Shown one piece after another: positions 8,239-16,346 of a DNA stretch of 48,750 bases. How positions within the stretch are numbered: position 1 is the first letter of the stretch; each line of letters starts with the position of its first letter. The position numbers and the translations under genes are program-made. The notes below the pieces were generated by a model that was given only the letters and a program-made list of their open reading frames with translations, ran no database searches and was not told the DNA's origin. Origin of the DNA: Flavobacteriaceae bacterium (lineage in GTDB: Bacteria; Bacteroidota; Bacteroidia; Flavobacteriales; Flavobacteriaceae); the NCBI GenBank assembly GCA_030683815.1, contig JAUXPJ010000003.1, positions 1-48,750 on the forward strand, written 5' to 3'.

Positions 8239-8371
8239 GCAGGTAACGGTACATTGTATAAAAAGTAGTGGAATTGTACAAAACCATTAGTCTTATTAGC
8301 TAAATATAAAATTAAATAACTAAAATTTTAGTTTTACAAAAAACCACTATTTTTTATACATAAGGTTATGG
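8239..8371 (-). repeat. attC-like recombination-site hairpin, 133 bp
   Basis: Outer boxes are CCATAAC (minus strand, 8371-8365) and GTTACCTGC (8247-8239). Inside, TGTATAAAAAGTAGTGG (8255-8271) pairs with 8344-8360 at 16 of 17 positions. The loop holds a 16-bp perfect palindrome at 8318-8333. Box order RYYYAAC-like then GTTRRRY-like, with a long imperfect stem between, is the attC plan. The left box abuts the stop codon of the preceding gene. Confidence 0.65.
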
Positions 8372-8378
8372 TTTGTGG

Positions 8379-8807
8379 TTATTTTTGAATTACACCTTTA
8401 GAATTACAAATAAATTTTTTAGTAACTACTTTATTTTGATCATCAAAAAAAGTTAAATTCAACTCAAAAATATCATTATTTATATTTTTGATTTCACATT
8501 TTGGAGAATTTAATAATTTAGATTTAAACAGTATACCTTCAGGTTTTTCTCCGAAATCTGCAATTAAAAAATAAAAATATTGCTTTTTATCATGTCCTTC
8601 ATCGTAGTTTGATATCTCAATGTTACTATTAATAAATATAATTTTAGCAAAATAATCAGATTCCGTCTTTATATCCTGAATATTTTGGATATGAAGATTT
8701 GAAAATATATTGAATAAGTTAGTGTCATTTTCTTTTATTAGAATTTCTTGAGAACTACAAGATAAAATAAAAAATAACATAAAAAATGTTTTAGATAGAG
8801 TTTTCAT
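8379..8807 (-). CDS. small lipoprotein, candidate immunity partner of the upstream peptidase
   Basis: The 142-residue protein starts with a lipoprotein signal (MKTLSKTFFMLFFILSC, lipid cysteine C17). I do not recognise the remainder, which is rich in Asn, Ile and Phe and predicted mainly beta (YFAKIIFINSNIEIS, then KQYFYFLIADFGEKP). Its ATG follows the stop of the peptidase gene directly (TAAATG), so the two are translationally coupled. A small envelope lipoprotein after a secreted cell-wall enzyme would suit an immunity protein or inhibitor. That role is an inference from position and localisation only. Confidence 0.6.
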   Translation of the reverse strand: MKTLSKTFFMLFFILSCSSQEILIKENDTNLFNIFSNLHIQNIQDIKTESDYFAKIIFINSNIEISNYDEGHDKKQYFYFLIADFGEKPEGILFKSKLLNSPKCEIKNINNDIFELNLTFFDDQNKVVTKKFICNSKGVIQK

Positions 8808-10247
8808 TTAATTACATTTTGTATTTGATTGTATTGAAATATGAATATGATCTTTGTGTCCAGAAATATTAAAGTTGTTATTTTTTAAACCATTTGATTC
8901 TGTTTTATGTTTATAACTTGGGCCAAAATTTTCTCTTATTCCATGATAATTATCAAAAGCGTTCTGCAAAGCCATTACTTGCGAATTATTACCAAGATTT
9001 ATTATGTGTACACCATTAATTCTCGAAATATCAATAGCTGTAGCACGTAAATGGTTACTGTTTGGATAAGCATTATGACCGTTTGTAGTTGCGTGGATAT
9101 GTATAGAAGTTATGTCTGAGGTTTGGTTTAGTACGTACTTAATTGCATCTATTAAACAAATGGCAACAGGTTGGTTTGCATTAACTTGATCTTTGGTTGT
9201 GCCGAAAGTAATGCTGACCGATTTTCCATTATTAAGAATTATTTGATTTGGGATTAATGCTTTTTCGCCTAAATAATCAATATTATAATCACTATCGTCT
9301 ATAATATTTATCTCACCATCAAAATTAGTGTTGTAAAGATTTTCAGAGAGGCATTCACCATATGCATTTTGTAGTTCAGGAGGGCAATTGTCTGTTATTT
9401 CAGCCGGCAAATTTGGGTAGGTACTCCCGCTCGGTGGGATATAGACGGATCCGTCACTACCCCCAATACCTATATTTTCATTTTCACCTATGAAAATAGG
9501 ATGATATTCATAAATAATACCACTACCACCACCACCATCACCACACATGAGAGCTTCTACATATCTAGTTGATGCTGCTAAGCTAGTACCAGCATATATA
9601 CAGGTACCTTCGCCAGGCCAATGCTGCCCGGATGCGCAGGAAGTTTCTATTGTTAAGGTTTGATAATAACAATCAGTGGTTCTTGATTGAAGATTATTTT
9701 TAGAAGTATTATTAATTTTCTTATTAAGGGTATTCAATAGTGCTGTTAAATCCTCTGTAAAAGGAGAAAAAGATACCGAGCCATGAAATGGAGTTTTTAT
9801 TCCTTTTGCTTTTTTATTTAGATATTCGTTAGTTGGAATATAATGAGCTAAATAACCTTGAGTTTTGTTGGGGGATTTCTCAACAATTAAATTGGTAAAA
9901 GAGTTCTTATTTTCCTGTTTTTTATTGATAACTAAAAAAGTATAGGTTGTATATTCTTTTTTAACAATTTTTAGGATTTTTTTAGTGTCAATATAAATAA
10001 CTTCATCTTGGCTATTTTTGTGAGCTAAATCTTTTTTGGTTAAATTTAATAAAATTGAAATTTGATAGAATTCAATATCATTTAAAGCTTCGTTTAAAGT
10101 AAGATTTTTAATTGGATTAAAAACTTGTTGATTACTTTCGGTTAATTCAATTATTTCAATATCTTTTTCACAATTGACCAACGCGAATGGTATTCCGATT
10201 AGTAATAATCCTAATTTAAAATAATTTTTAATTTTTCTTTTTCTCAT
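8808..10247 (-). CDS. surface/secreted lipoprotein with C-terminal M15-like peptidase domain
   Basis: The 479-residue protein carries a lipoprotein signal (lipid cysteine C26 in FALVNC). Residues 30-190 resemble a variable flavobacterial secreted N-terminal region (TTYTFLVINKKQ, then GYLAHYIPTNEYL). A cysteine- and glycine-rich linker spans about 190-300. The C terminus has H399-x6-D406 (NHLRATAID) and HKDHIH (464-469), the zinc-ligand arrangement of M15/VanX-type peptidoglycan peptidases. The probable activity is cleavage of a peptidoglycan cross-link or stem peptide. The modular build plus a coupled small lipoprotein suggests a contact or secreted effector, which is inference. The domain call is moderately sure. 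Confidence 0.65.
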   Translation of the reverse strand: MRKRKIKNYFKLGLLLIGIPFALVNCEKDIEIIELTESNQQVFNPIKNLTLNEALNDIEFYQISILLNLTKKDLAHKNSQDEVIYIDTKKILKIVKKEYTTYTFLVINKKQENKNSFTNLIVEKSPNKTQGYLAHYIPTNEYLNKKAKGIKTPFHGSVSFSPFTEDLTALLNTLNKKINNTSKNNLQSRTTDCYYQTLTIETSCASGQHWPGEGTCIYAGTSLAASTRYVEALMCGDGGGGSGIIYEYHPIFIGENENIGIGGSDGSVYIPPSGSTYPNLPAEITDNCPPELQNAYGECLSENLYNTNFDGEINIIDDSDYNIDYLGEKALIPNQIILNNGKSVSITFGTTKDQVNANQPVAICLIDAIKYVLNQTSDITSIHIHATTNGHNAYPNSNHLRATAIDISRINGVHIINLGNNSQVMALQNAFDNYHGIRENFGPSYKHKTESNGLKNNNFNISGHKDHIHISIQSNTKCN

Positions 10248-10328
10248 AGTGTTTAAATTTAGTTGTTAATATTCAATTTTTAGTATAAACAAGTCGCAAT
10301 TTTTTTTGAGAATGTGGATTCCCATAAA

Positions 10329-10462
10329 CCATAACGTTTTGCAGCTATAAGAAGTTGGCGATTTAGAAGCACTAAACTGTCAACCTGCACAAAAGTTTGT
10401 TTGAAAAACTGCACTTCATTTAACCACTGAACCGCCAATTTCTTATAGGTGCTGTTATGCCC
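10329..10462 (-). repeat. attC-like recombination-site hairpin, 134 bp
   Basis: On the minus strand the site runs from GGGCATAAC (10462-10454) to GTTATGG (10335-10329). The arms GCAGCTATAAGAAGTTGGCG (10341-10360) and 10433-10452 pair at 18 of 20 positions, with a 72-base loop. Five unpaired bases (AAAAC) precede the right box. The half 10414-10457 is nearly identical to 5906-5949. Confidence 0.7.
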
Positions 10463-10694
10463 TGGCGTTCTTGTCGACCGTGTCTTGCAACCCTTGTCAG
10501 TATTGAGTTTTGCAACCAACTGTCCGAATGTTTTAGTGTCGGTTTGTGGGTTGGCGTTTTTAAAATTTTTAGAAGGGAAGGAGATTTTAAAAAATAATTT
10601 TTCTCGGGCGGGAGAGGTGGAAGCTCTTACCACAGCTTTGGCTTGTGGGTCGGCTTTGAGGGGCTGTGGTATGTGCTTACACCTGTGCATTGGC
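10463..10694 (-). repeat. non-coding 3' flank of unit A with GT-rich hairpins
   Basis: There is no convincing gene here. Positions 10621-10636 pair with 10663-10678 at 13 of 16 (core ACCACAGC/GCTGTGGT) around a loop with TTGTGGGTCGGC. GTTTTTAAAATTTTT (10556-10570) and ATTTTAAAAAATAATTTT (10584-10601) recur inverted at 15861-15875 and 15833-15850 on the other side of the operon. GTGTCGGTTTGTGGGTTGGC lies at 10536-10555. Confidence 0.6.
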
Positions 10695-13208
10695 TTATTC
10701 CATTAGTTCGTTAATCTTGTTTTGCCACTCGTCTTCAAACACTACTTGAAATTCAAAGTCGTGGTCTGGAAATTCGTCAAAGAGTTCTTTCCAAGCTTTC
10801 TTTGCTCCTAATTCATTGCAAAGTGCGAAAACGTCTTGTTTGTATTTGGTGTCTTCATTTTTGAGGTGAATGCCTTTTGTTTCCAAAACATACACCGTTC
10901 CGTAATCGTCCTTTTCTTCTTGCTTGTCTGCTGCAAGAAAGTCAGGATAGATTTTATTCCGTTTCCAACCTTGTATGTGATAGTCCTGTCTGCTCATATT
11001 GCGATACCACCACAATAATTTTTCCTGCTCGTCAAGATAAATTGCAACCGATTTTTCAAGGTCGTTTATGTTTTCTTCGGGAACATAGTCAAACAATGAT
11101 TTTTGAATGGGTGTATTATCATTACGCACCAACTGTTTGTTGCTCTTAACTTTTATTCTCGATGGTAATTCAAAACCTCCTTTATCTGTAATCAGGAAGA
11201 AGCATAATTTTTTGTCGGCAACCAGTTGCCTGAAAACTTGCTCTGATAAACGGTTTCTTTCTTTTTCTAAAATCTTTTTAAGTTCTTCAATGATGAAAAC
11301 AAAATTGGCTGCAACTATTTCACGTTCGTATTTCCCTAAAAGAAGTTTAATTGCTTTTTCTCCGATTTGAAAACAATGCCAAGGATTTGGAATGATTTCC
11401 GTTATCTGTCTTGTCAGAAATACTTCGTCAATTTCTAAAGTGCCTGTTTTTTCTTCTCTGCCTGTTTCCTTTAGCAATTCCTTTTCTTCATCACTCAAGC
11501 CTAAGGCAATTTCCTGTTCTTTGTTTCGCTTGTTTTGAAGTGAAAGATTTTTGATTTCATCAATATTGATGCTTTCCCAATCAATTTCGCTGAGAATATC
11601 AATTTCAAAATTCATATCCCGCCAACTTTCTTTTTCCTGAATGACGAATTTTGGGAGATAAATTTTTCCTTCAAACTTTTTAAAACCCGAACGATATTGC
11701 ATTACACGGTCTTTTAAACCGCCTGTGTCTGTTCCTGCATCATCACTTACAATTCTTCCTGCTATATCGCCCAATCCTTCATCTTCCAACCCTCTTTTAA
11801 TATCGCTTACTAAGGATTTGGCATTTTGTCTGAAAGTATAAACATAACACTCGTCCAAATCTTTGATTTTGGTTTTTCGTGCAAATGGCTGTCTTAAAAT
11901 CCTTCCGACTAATTGTGTGATTCCTGTTGCTGATGATGGATTGGTAAGCACTGTAAGCACATAAGCAAAAGAACAATCCCAACCCTCTTGCAATGCCTGT
12001 TTGGTTATGATATAACGTATTTCACAATCATTTGCGAATAAATCAATCCCTTCAATATCGTCTTTTTCGCTCGACTTTATCGCAATATGACTTTCAGGAA
12101 CATTGCATTTTTTGATTAAATATTCTTTGGCATCTTCTGCGTGAATAAACTTACTATCTATTTGGTCTTTTCCTGTTCTTTCAACCTGAACAAGGCAAAT
12201 TGGACGGATATACTCGCCTGTATTCCCTTCATATTCTTTAGCCTTTTTCTCTAAATCGTTTCGTTTCTCAAAACTTGCCAATAAAGTGTCTTGCCAATCT
12301 AAACTTGTTTTGTTGGTCAAGTGAATGTCCAACTTTATCATTTCTTCTTCGTGCAATTCACGCCCTGTAATTTTTACCAACTCATTACTGTTTGGTGGTG
12401 GAGTTGCCGAAAGTTCAAGAATAAATGACGGATTGAAATTTCTAACTGTATTTCTTGCCAATTCTCCATAAGCTCTGTGTCCTTCGTCAATTACCACAAG
12501 CGGACGCAATACTTTTAATGTGTTTCCAAGAGAAGTTTTTATTTGCGTTCCGAATACTTCCATTTCAGTAGTGAAGCAATCCAAATTCGGAATCAATTCT
12601 TTTAACTTCTTGTGTCCTTCAAAATCATCTTCACGAGGGAAAAAGTCGGTAAATCCGCCTTGGTCTCTGAAAACCTTTAGCGTTTCTTTGTTTTGACGGT
12701 TGGCAGAAGGAAGCATCAGCATTAAAACCACCAAATTTTCTTCAATGTCAAGACGATTAAATATTTCTGTTTTTTCCTTGATAAGCGTTCTACCACCGCT
12801 TGAAATATCCAATACCTGACGATATGGATGTTCTCGGTTTTTTAATGCAGAAATGGTTTGACGATAAATTTGTGTAGAGGGAACAATCCATAAAATCAAT
12901 CCTGTTTGCTTGTTCAAATATGTTTTTTGGATATTATCAATAGCGTGGCAAGCCACCAAAGTTTTTCCGCCTCCTGTGGGAACTTTAAAATAAATATCAG
13001 GCAATGGTTCATCTAAGCCGTTGGTTTTTGAACTGTAAACCATACGCCCTGTTGATTTTTCCCAAGCCTCTTTCGGAAAATTGATATGTTTTGCCAAATG
13101 CGGTTTGAGTTCGGCAATTTCCTCAAACTCTTTTTTAGCATCAGCCAAGGCACTCAAATATACTTTGAGTTCCTTTAAAACTTTCTCCTGATAGTGCTTT
13201 AGTCTCAT
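10695..13208 (-). CDS. res: type III restriction enzyme, Res subunit (helicase-nuclease)
   Basis: The 837-residue protein has an SF2 helicase/translocase core: Walker A PTGGGKT (77-83), the DEAH-like box VVIDEGHRAYGE and the later motif TQLVGRILRQPFARK. The C terminus holds a PD-(D/E)XK nuclease (YPDFLAAD, then VLETKGIHL). This is the ATP-driven cleavage subunit of a type III restriction system. Its ATG overlaps the end of mod by 4 bp, so the two are coupled. All motifs expected for activity are present. The stop is followed by GT-rich hairpin DNA and the cassette end. Confidence 0.92.
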   Translation of the reverse strand: MRLKHYQEKVLKELKVYLSALADAKKEFEEIAELKPHLAKHINFPKEAWEKSTGRMVYSSKTNGLDEPLPDIYFKVPTGGGKTLVACHAIDNIQKTYLNKQTGLILWIVPSTQIYRQTISALKNREHPYRQVLDISSGGRTLIKEKTEIFNRLDIEENLVVLMLMLPSANRQNKETLKVFRDQGGFTDFFPREDDFEGHKKLKELIPNLDCFTTEMEVFGTQIKTSLGNTLKVLRPLVVIDEGHRAYGELARNTVRNFNPSFILELSATPPPNSNELVKITGRELHEEEMIKLDIHLTNKTSLDWQDTLLASFEKRNDLEKKAKEYEGNTGEYIRPICLVQVERTGKDQIDSKFIHAEDAKEYLIKKCNVPESHIAIKSSEKDDIEGIDLFANDCEIRYIITKQALQEGWDCSFAYVLTVLTNPSSATGITQLVGRILRQPFARKTKIKDLDECYVYTFRQNAKSLVSDIKRGLEDEGLGDIAGRIVSDDAGTDTGGLKDRVMQYRSGFKKFEGKIYLPKFVIQEKESWRDMNFEIDILSEIDWESINIDEIKNLSLQNKRNKEQEIALGLSDEEKELLKETGREEKTGTLEIDEVFLTRQITEIIPNPWHCFQIGEKAIKLLLGKYEREIVAANFVFIIEELKKILEKERNRLSEQVFRQLVADKKLCFFLITDKGGFELPSRIKVKSNKQLVRNDNTPIQKSLFDYVPEENINDLEKSVAIYLDEQEKLLWWYRNMSRQDYHIQGWKRNKIYPDFLAADKQEEKDDYGTVYVLETKGIHLKNEDTKYKQDVFALCNELGAKKAWKELFDEFPDHDFEFQVVFEDEWQNKINELME

Positions 13209-14833
13209 CTTTGTATTCTATAAATTTCGTAAGGCAACTGGCAAAAATCAATTCGGTAATCCAACAAAGTATGGTCGTCCACATATTTTGCAGGGGCAAA
13301 TATCAATCGTTGTTTGTTTTTGAATTTTGGTAAACCTTTGCAAAGTTCCAATGTCAAGGCATTTTTCTTGAGCCACTCAATATCTGCTTTGTAAAACAAA
13401 TACGTTTCGTAGTTTTTGCTTTCGCCAATAAAGCCTGTTTTTTCATTTATTGACTTTTCGTTAAATTCTTCGCCTGTGGCGGTGTAGAAAAGGTATCGGG
13501 CAAACTCTGTAAATGAAGGTAAGTTTTTACCTCTCAACAAACTTTCCATTTCGATAGTGTCGCCCAATTCAAAGTAACTGAACGAATCACCTGTTCCTTT
13601 TTTTAGCAATTCACTTTTAGCCTTTTTTACACCTTTGATTACTTTACGAAGTCTTTCGGCAGTAATGGAATTTGCATAATCTTCCATCTCAATCAAAATG
13701 AATTTCCTATTTCCATTGTCTTCTTTATTTTGTTCTAAAACACCGTGTGCAGTAGTTCCAGAACCTGCAAAACTATCTAATACAATATCGTTGTCTTTTG
13801 TAATATGAGAAATGAAGTATTTAACCAAATCAAGGGGTTTAGGAGTGTCAAACTCATCTTTTTTTCCAAATATTTCTGTTAATTGTTTGCTTGCATCTGC
13901 CGTATTAGTTAAATCGTAAAGTATAGAACGTTCTTTAATTGTTCTAATATCGTTCTCCTCAAAATATATTTTTTCATATGCATTCCATTCATCATCATTA
14001 TTTTTTCGGAATTCAACTAATTCATTTTCGATTAGTAAATCCATTCGGGCTTTACCGACTCTCCACCGTCCTAAATTTCCATCTGGTGCATAAGGGATTA
14101 CTTTTTCCCCATCAGGAGCAACAATAGGGAAGTGCATTTTTGGTCTATCTTCTTTTCGAGAAGTGTTTCCCCATTTTGCAAGTTTAACGAGCTTATATTT
14201 CCCTAATTCATCTTCTTTATTAAATGATGTATCCTCTCCTTCTAATGTATCATCTATCCAAATAAATGATGGTGATTTCCTATACAAAATAATATATTCG
14301 TGTTCAGTTACAAAATACTCTTTGGTTTGTCCACCACCTTCTTTTTTACGCCAAATAAATGTTCCAACAAAATTGCTTTCGCCAAAAATTTCATCAAGCA
14401 TTAATTTGAGATGTGCATATTCATTGTTTTCAATATTAATAGCAATTGCACCATCCTCAGACAATAATTCTTTCAACAATTTTAGTCGTGGCATCATCAT
14501 ACACAACCATTTGTCGTGGCGAGTCATATCTTCTTTATCGACAATTTTTCCAAGCCATTCATTTATCATTGGGCTATTTACGTTGTCATTATAAACCCAT
14601 TTTTCATTACCTGTGTTGTATGGTGGGTCTATATTTATAAATTTTATTTTGCCCGAGTATGTTGGAAGTAATGCCTTCAACGCTTTCATGTTATCGCCTT
14701 GAATAATCAGGTTATCGTGCAAGGAAATTTTATCAGTCAAGCTAAATTCTTTTTTCGGTACCAATTGGTGATACTTTACCGCCAAATGGTGGTTTTGCAC
14801 AAATGTTTTTCCTTTGAAATGGAGTGTTGGCAT
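13205..14833 (-). CDS. mod: type III DNA methyltransferase, Mod subunit
   Basis: The 542-residue protein has the adenine-methylase motif DPPYNTG (69-75) ahead of the SAM-binding motif DSFAGSGTTAHGVL (about 360), the beta-class order typical of type III Mod. The region between, which should hold target recognition, is variable (IWRKKEGGGQTKEYFVTEHE). It methylates one strand of the recognition site and directs Res to it. It follows the 170-residue gene by 4 bp and overlaps res by 4 bp. No tandem repeat that would suggest phase variation is visible in the coding sequence. Confidence 0.92.
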   Translation of the reverse strand: MPTLHFKGKTFVQNHHLAVKYHQLVPKKEFSLTDKISLHDNLIIQGDNMKALKALLPTYSGKIKFINIDPPYNTGNEKWVYNDNVNSPMINEWLGKIVDKEDMTRHDKWLCMMMPRLKLLKELLSEDGAIAINIENNEYAHLKLMLDEIFGESNFVGTFIWRKKEGGGQTKEYFVTEHEYIILYRKSPSFIWIDDTLEGEDTSFNKEDELGKYKLVKLAKWGNTSRKEDRPKMHFPIVAPDGEKVIPYAPDGNLGRWRVGKARMDLLIENELVEFRKNNDDEWNAYEKIYFEENDIRTIKERSILYDLTNTADASKQLTEIFGKKDEFDTPKPLDLVKYFISHITKDNDIVLDSFAGSGTTAHGVLEQNKEDNGNRKFILIEMEDYANSITAERLRKVIKGVKKAKSELLKKGTGDSFSYFELGDTIEMESLLRGKNLPSFTEFARYLFYTATGEEFNEKSINEKTGFIGESKNYETYLFYKADIEWLKKNALTLELCKGLPKFKNKQRLIFAPAKYVDDHTLLDYRIDFCQLPYEIYRIQR

Positions 14834-14837
14834 ATCT

Positions 14838-15350
14838 TTATTTTTTCTTTGAGTTTTTAATCTTGTATTTCTCTTTCAGTTCTATTTCTTTCAGGCGGTT
14901 TTCAAATTGTAATTTTACCAACTCAATGTAACCATTTAGCATTGTTTCCATTTCTTCTTGGTTGGTATCGTTTGAGATTTCGATAACTGCTCTTTCATCC
15001 TCAGAAATTTCAAACGCAATACTTGCTTTAGGTAGCTTAAATTTTGGTTCTTCATTAGCCCTGATAATTGCAGGTTGTGTGTCTTTTAGATTTGTCCAGA
15101 TGTTTTTTATTGTTTTAGAAAATTTCTTCACTAATTGTTTCGCTGTTCCTTTCGCTAATTCTTCTGTTACTTTTAGTGTAAAGTAAATGTAAAATATTTG
15201 AATATAATCATTAGGCTCTATTAAGGAAGCCATTACCTTTGGCTTATCTTCTTCGGGAGGTATATTAATATTATACCCAAGTTCTTTCAAATCTTCAAAA
15301 GAAGTCCTTTGAATTCCATTTATGTAATATACGTTAACAAAATTTTCCAT
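14838..15350 (-). CDS. uncharacterised protein within the type III R-M operon
   Basis: The 170-residue protein is not one I recognise. The N-terminal part (VYYINGIQRTSFEDLKELGY) looks globular. The middle has a hydrophobic segment (YIQIFYIYFTLKV) followed by a basic stretch (KQLVKKFSKTIKNIW). The end is a charged helix rich in Lys and Glu (LKEIELKEKYKIKNSKKK). It starts 1 bp after the XRE gene and ends 4 bp before mod, so it is expressed with the system and may be an accessory or regulatory subunit. No nuclease or methylase motif is visible. Confidence 0.7.
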   Translation of the reverse strand: MENFVNVYYINGIQRTSFEDLKELGYNINIPPEEDKPKVMASLIEPNDYIQIFYIYFTLKVTEELAKGTAKQLVKKFSKTIKNIWTNLKDTQPAIIRANEEPKFKLPKASIAFEISEDERAVIEISNDTNQEEMETMLNGYIELVKLQFENRLKEIELKEKYKIKNSKKK

Positions 15351-15351
15351 T

Positions 15352-15660
15352 TTACTTCTTCTTTTTCTGATATTTTACTTTTTCTTCAGCTACTTGCAAT
15401 GCTTTCAATGCCATATCTTCGTCCGCTACCTCATACACCAACTTGTCAGACAGCCAAGAAACAAGCAAGTCATTTTCTTTAATCTTGAAAAACTCGGCAA
15501 GTTTTATCACCTGTTCACGGTTTGCATTGCGTTGTCCTCTTTCAATTTTGCTTAAAATTGCTTGGTCAATGTCAAGGAATGCCGCAACTGTCCGCAGGGG
15601 TAATTCCTTTTCTTCCCGTAGTTTTCTTATTGTTTCTCCTAAGCTGTCCATTTTGAACAA
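15352..15660 (-). CDS. XRE-family helix-turn-helix regulator (controller-like)
   Basis: The 102-residue protein has an XRE/Cro fold (LGETIRKLREEKELPLRTVA, then LSKIERGQRNANREQVIKLA) and a short lysine-rich tail. It is the first gene of the type III operon and probably acts as its controller, like C proteins of type II systems. The ATG at 15651 (MDSLGETI) is an alternative start and fits the family better by length. Upstream, AATTC (15659-15663) and GAATT (15670-15674) form a small inverted repeat near a TATTTTTG promoter element, a possible operator. Confidence 0.85.
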   Translation of the reverse strand: MFKMDSLGETIRKLREEKELPLRTVAAFLDIDQAILSKIERGQRNANREQVIKLAEFFKIKENDLLVSWLSDKLVYEVADEDMALKALQVAEEKVKYQKKKK

Positions 15661-15729
15661 TTCTATTTTGAATTAATTTGTCAAAAATACAAACTTCTTT
15701 TGGAAAATCTTCTGAAAAAGTATTCAAAG

Positions 15730-16018
15730 TTTTCAACAGATTATCATTGTCAGGCGGGTGGGCAAAATTGGCTCTTTTGCAAAACTTGGGTTGTGGGTCG
15801 GCTGGTGCGGTTTTGCAAATGTGCGGCTGGCTAAAATTATTTTTTAAAATGTGTGGTGGGAAAAATTTTAAAAACATTCGGGTCGGTTTGCGTGTCGGCT
15901 TGTTCTACCTTGTCAGATTATTAAAGAACGCTTTCAAGTCAGTCCGCTTAAATTGTCAGGTTGCAAAAGTCTTCGTTTTCAGTCGTCACTTTCAGGGTTG
16001 CACTGTCTTTTTACGCTT
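15730..16018 (-). repeat. non-coding 5' flank of unit A with hairpins
   Basis: No convincing gene is visible between the XRE start and 16.0 kb. TTTGCAAAAC (15776-15785) pairs perfectly with GTTTTGCAAA (15810-15819) around a loop holding TTGTGGGTCGGCTGGTGCG. AAAATTATTTTTTAAAAT (15833-15850) and AAAAATTTTAAAAAC (15861-15875) are inverted copies of the 10.56-10.60 kb words. TTGCAACCC/GGGTTGCA and TTTTGCAACC words near the outer end also match the opposite flank. Confidence 0.55.
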
Positions 16019-16256
16019 GGGCATAACTTGCTTATACGTCTGTTTTTTTAATCCCTATACAACAAAATTAGTTGTATAAATCTGGTTTGAGTTGGTTTAT
16101 TTACTTCTCAAATATAACAAATTTAATCAGGAAAGTTCTTGAAGTTTATCAATACAATTTTGGGGAATTACGAATGTAGGATTTATTTTTATAAAGCCAA
16201 TAGTTAGCGCAGAAATTTAGAATGAATATAAATAAGAAAACAGTATGCAGTTATGG
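16019..16256 (-). repeat. longer, bulged attC-like structure at the island boundary
   Basis: GGGCATAAC (16019-16027) followed by TTGCTTATACGTCTGTTTT is mirrored by GTTATGG (16250-16256) preceded by AAAACAGTATGCA. The two arms pair with gaps (CATAAC, TGC, ATAC, TGTTTT). A perfect 8-bp stem TATACAAC/GTTGTATA lies inside near 16056-16078. It may be the site preceding unit A or the fixed end of the array, 91 bp before the rng terminator. Confidence 0.4.
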
Positions 16257-16346
16257 TCAACAATGCGGTTGCGTACAGATTATAAAAAAAATTAGGATCA
16301 TTTGTTAAGTATCATTGAATGCCAAGAAATCAGATTATTTGCAAAA

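Larger units (their letters stand above)
5946..8247 (-). mobile_element. cassette-like unit C: Crp-like regulator plus Lnt-like gene
   Basis: On the minus strand the unit opens with GTTACCTGC (8247-8239) and closes with its exact complement GCAGGTAAC (5954-5946). The match extends to 13 of 15 bases. Matching outer boxes of this kind are what a circularised gene cassette would leave. Confidence 0.65.
8365..10335 (-). mobile_element. cassette-like unit B: secreted peptidase plus partner lipoprotein
   Basis: The unit opens on the minus strand with GTTATGGTTTATGG (10335-10322) and closes with CCACAAACCATAAC (8378-8365), complementary at 13 of 14 bases. The closing box follows the TAA of the second gene without a gap. 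Confidence 0.7.
10454..16027 (-). mobile_element. cassette-like unit A: type III restriction-modification operon
   Basis: Read on the minus strand the unit opens with GTTATGCCC (16027-16019) and closes with GGGCATAAC (10462-10454). The complementarity extends to 13 of 15 bases. It carries four genes over 5.6 kb, large for a gene cassette. Confidence 0.65.

Noticed and set aside
10280..10690. 136-codon open frame on the minus strand
   Set aside because: It reads through the attC-like hairpin and the GT-rich flank. The protein is a translation of repeat words (ADPQAK-type) and has no recognisable domain or start context.
15572..16079. Open frames of 101 and 133 codons on opposite strands upstream of the XRE gene
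   Set aside because: They translate the same GT-rich repeat words, overlap each other and the XRE gene, and show no conserved features.
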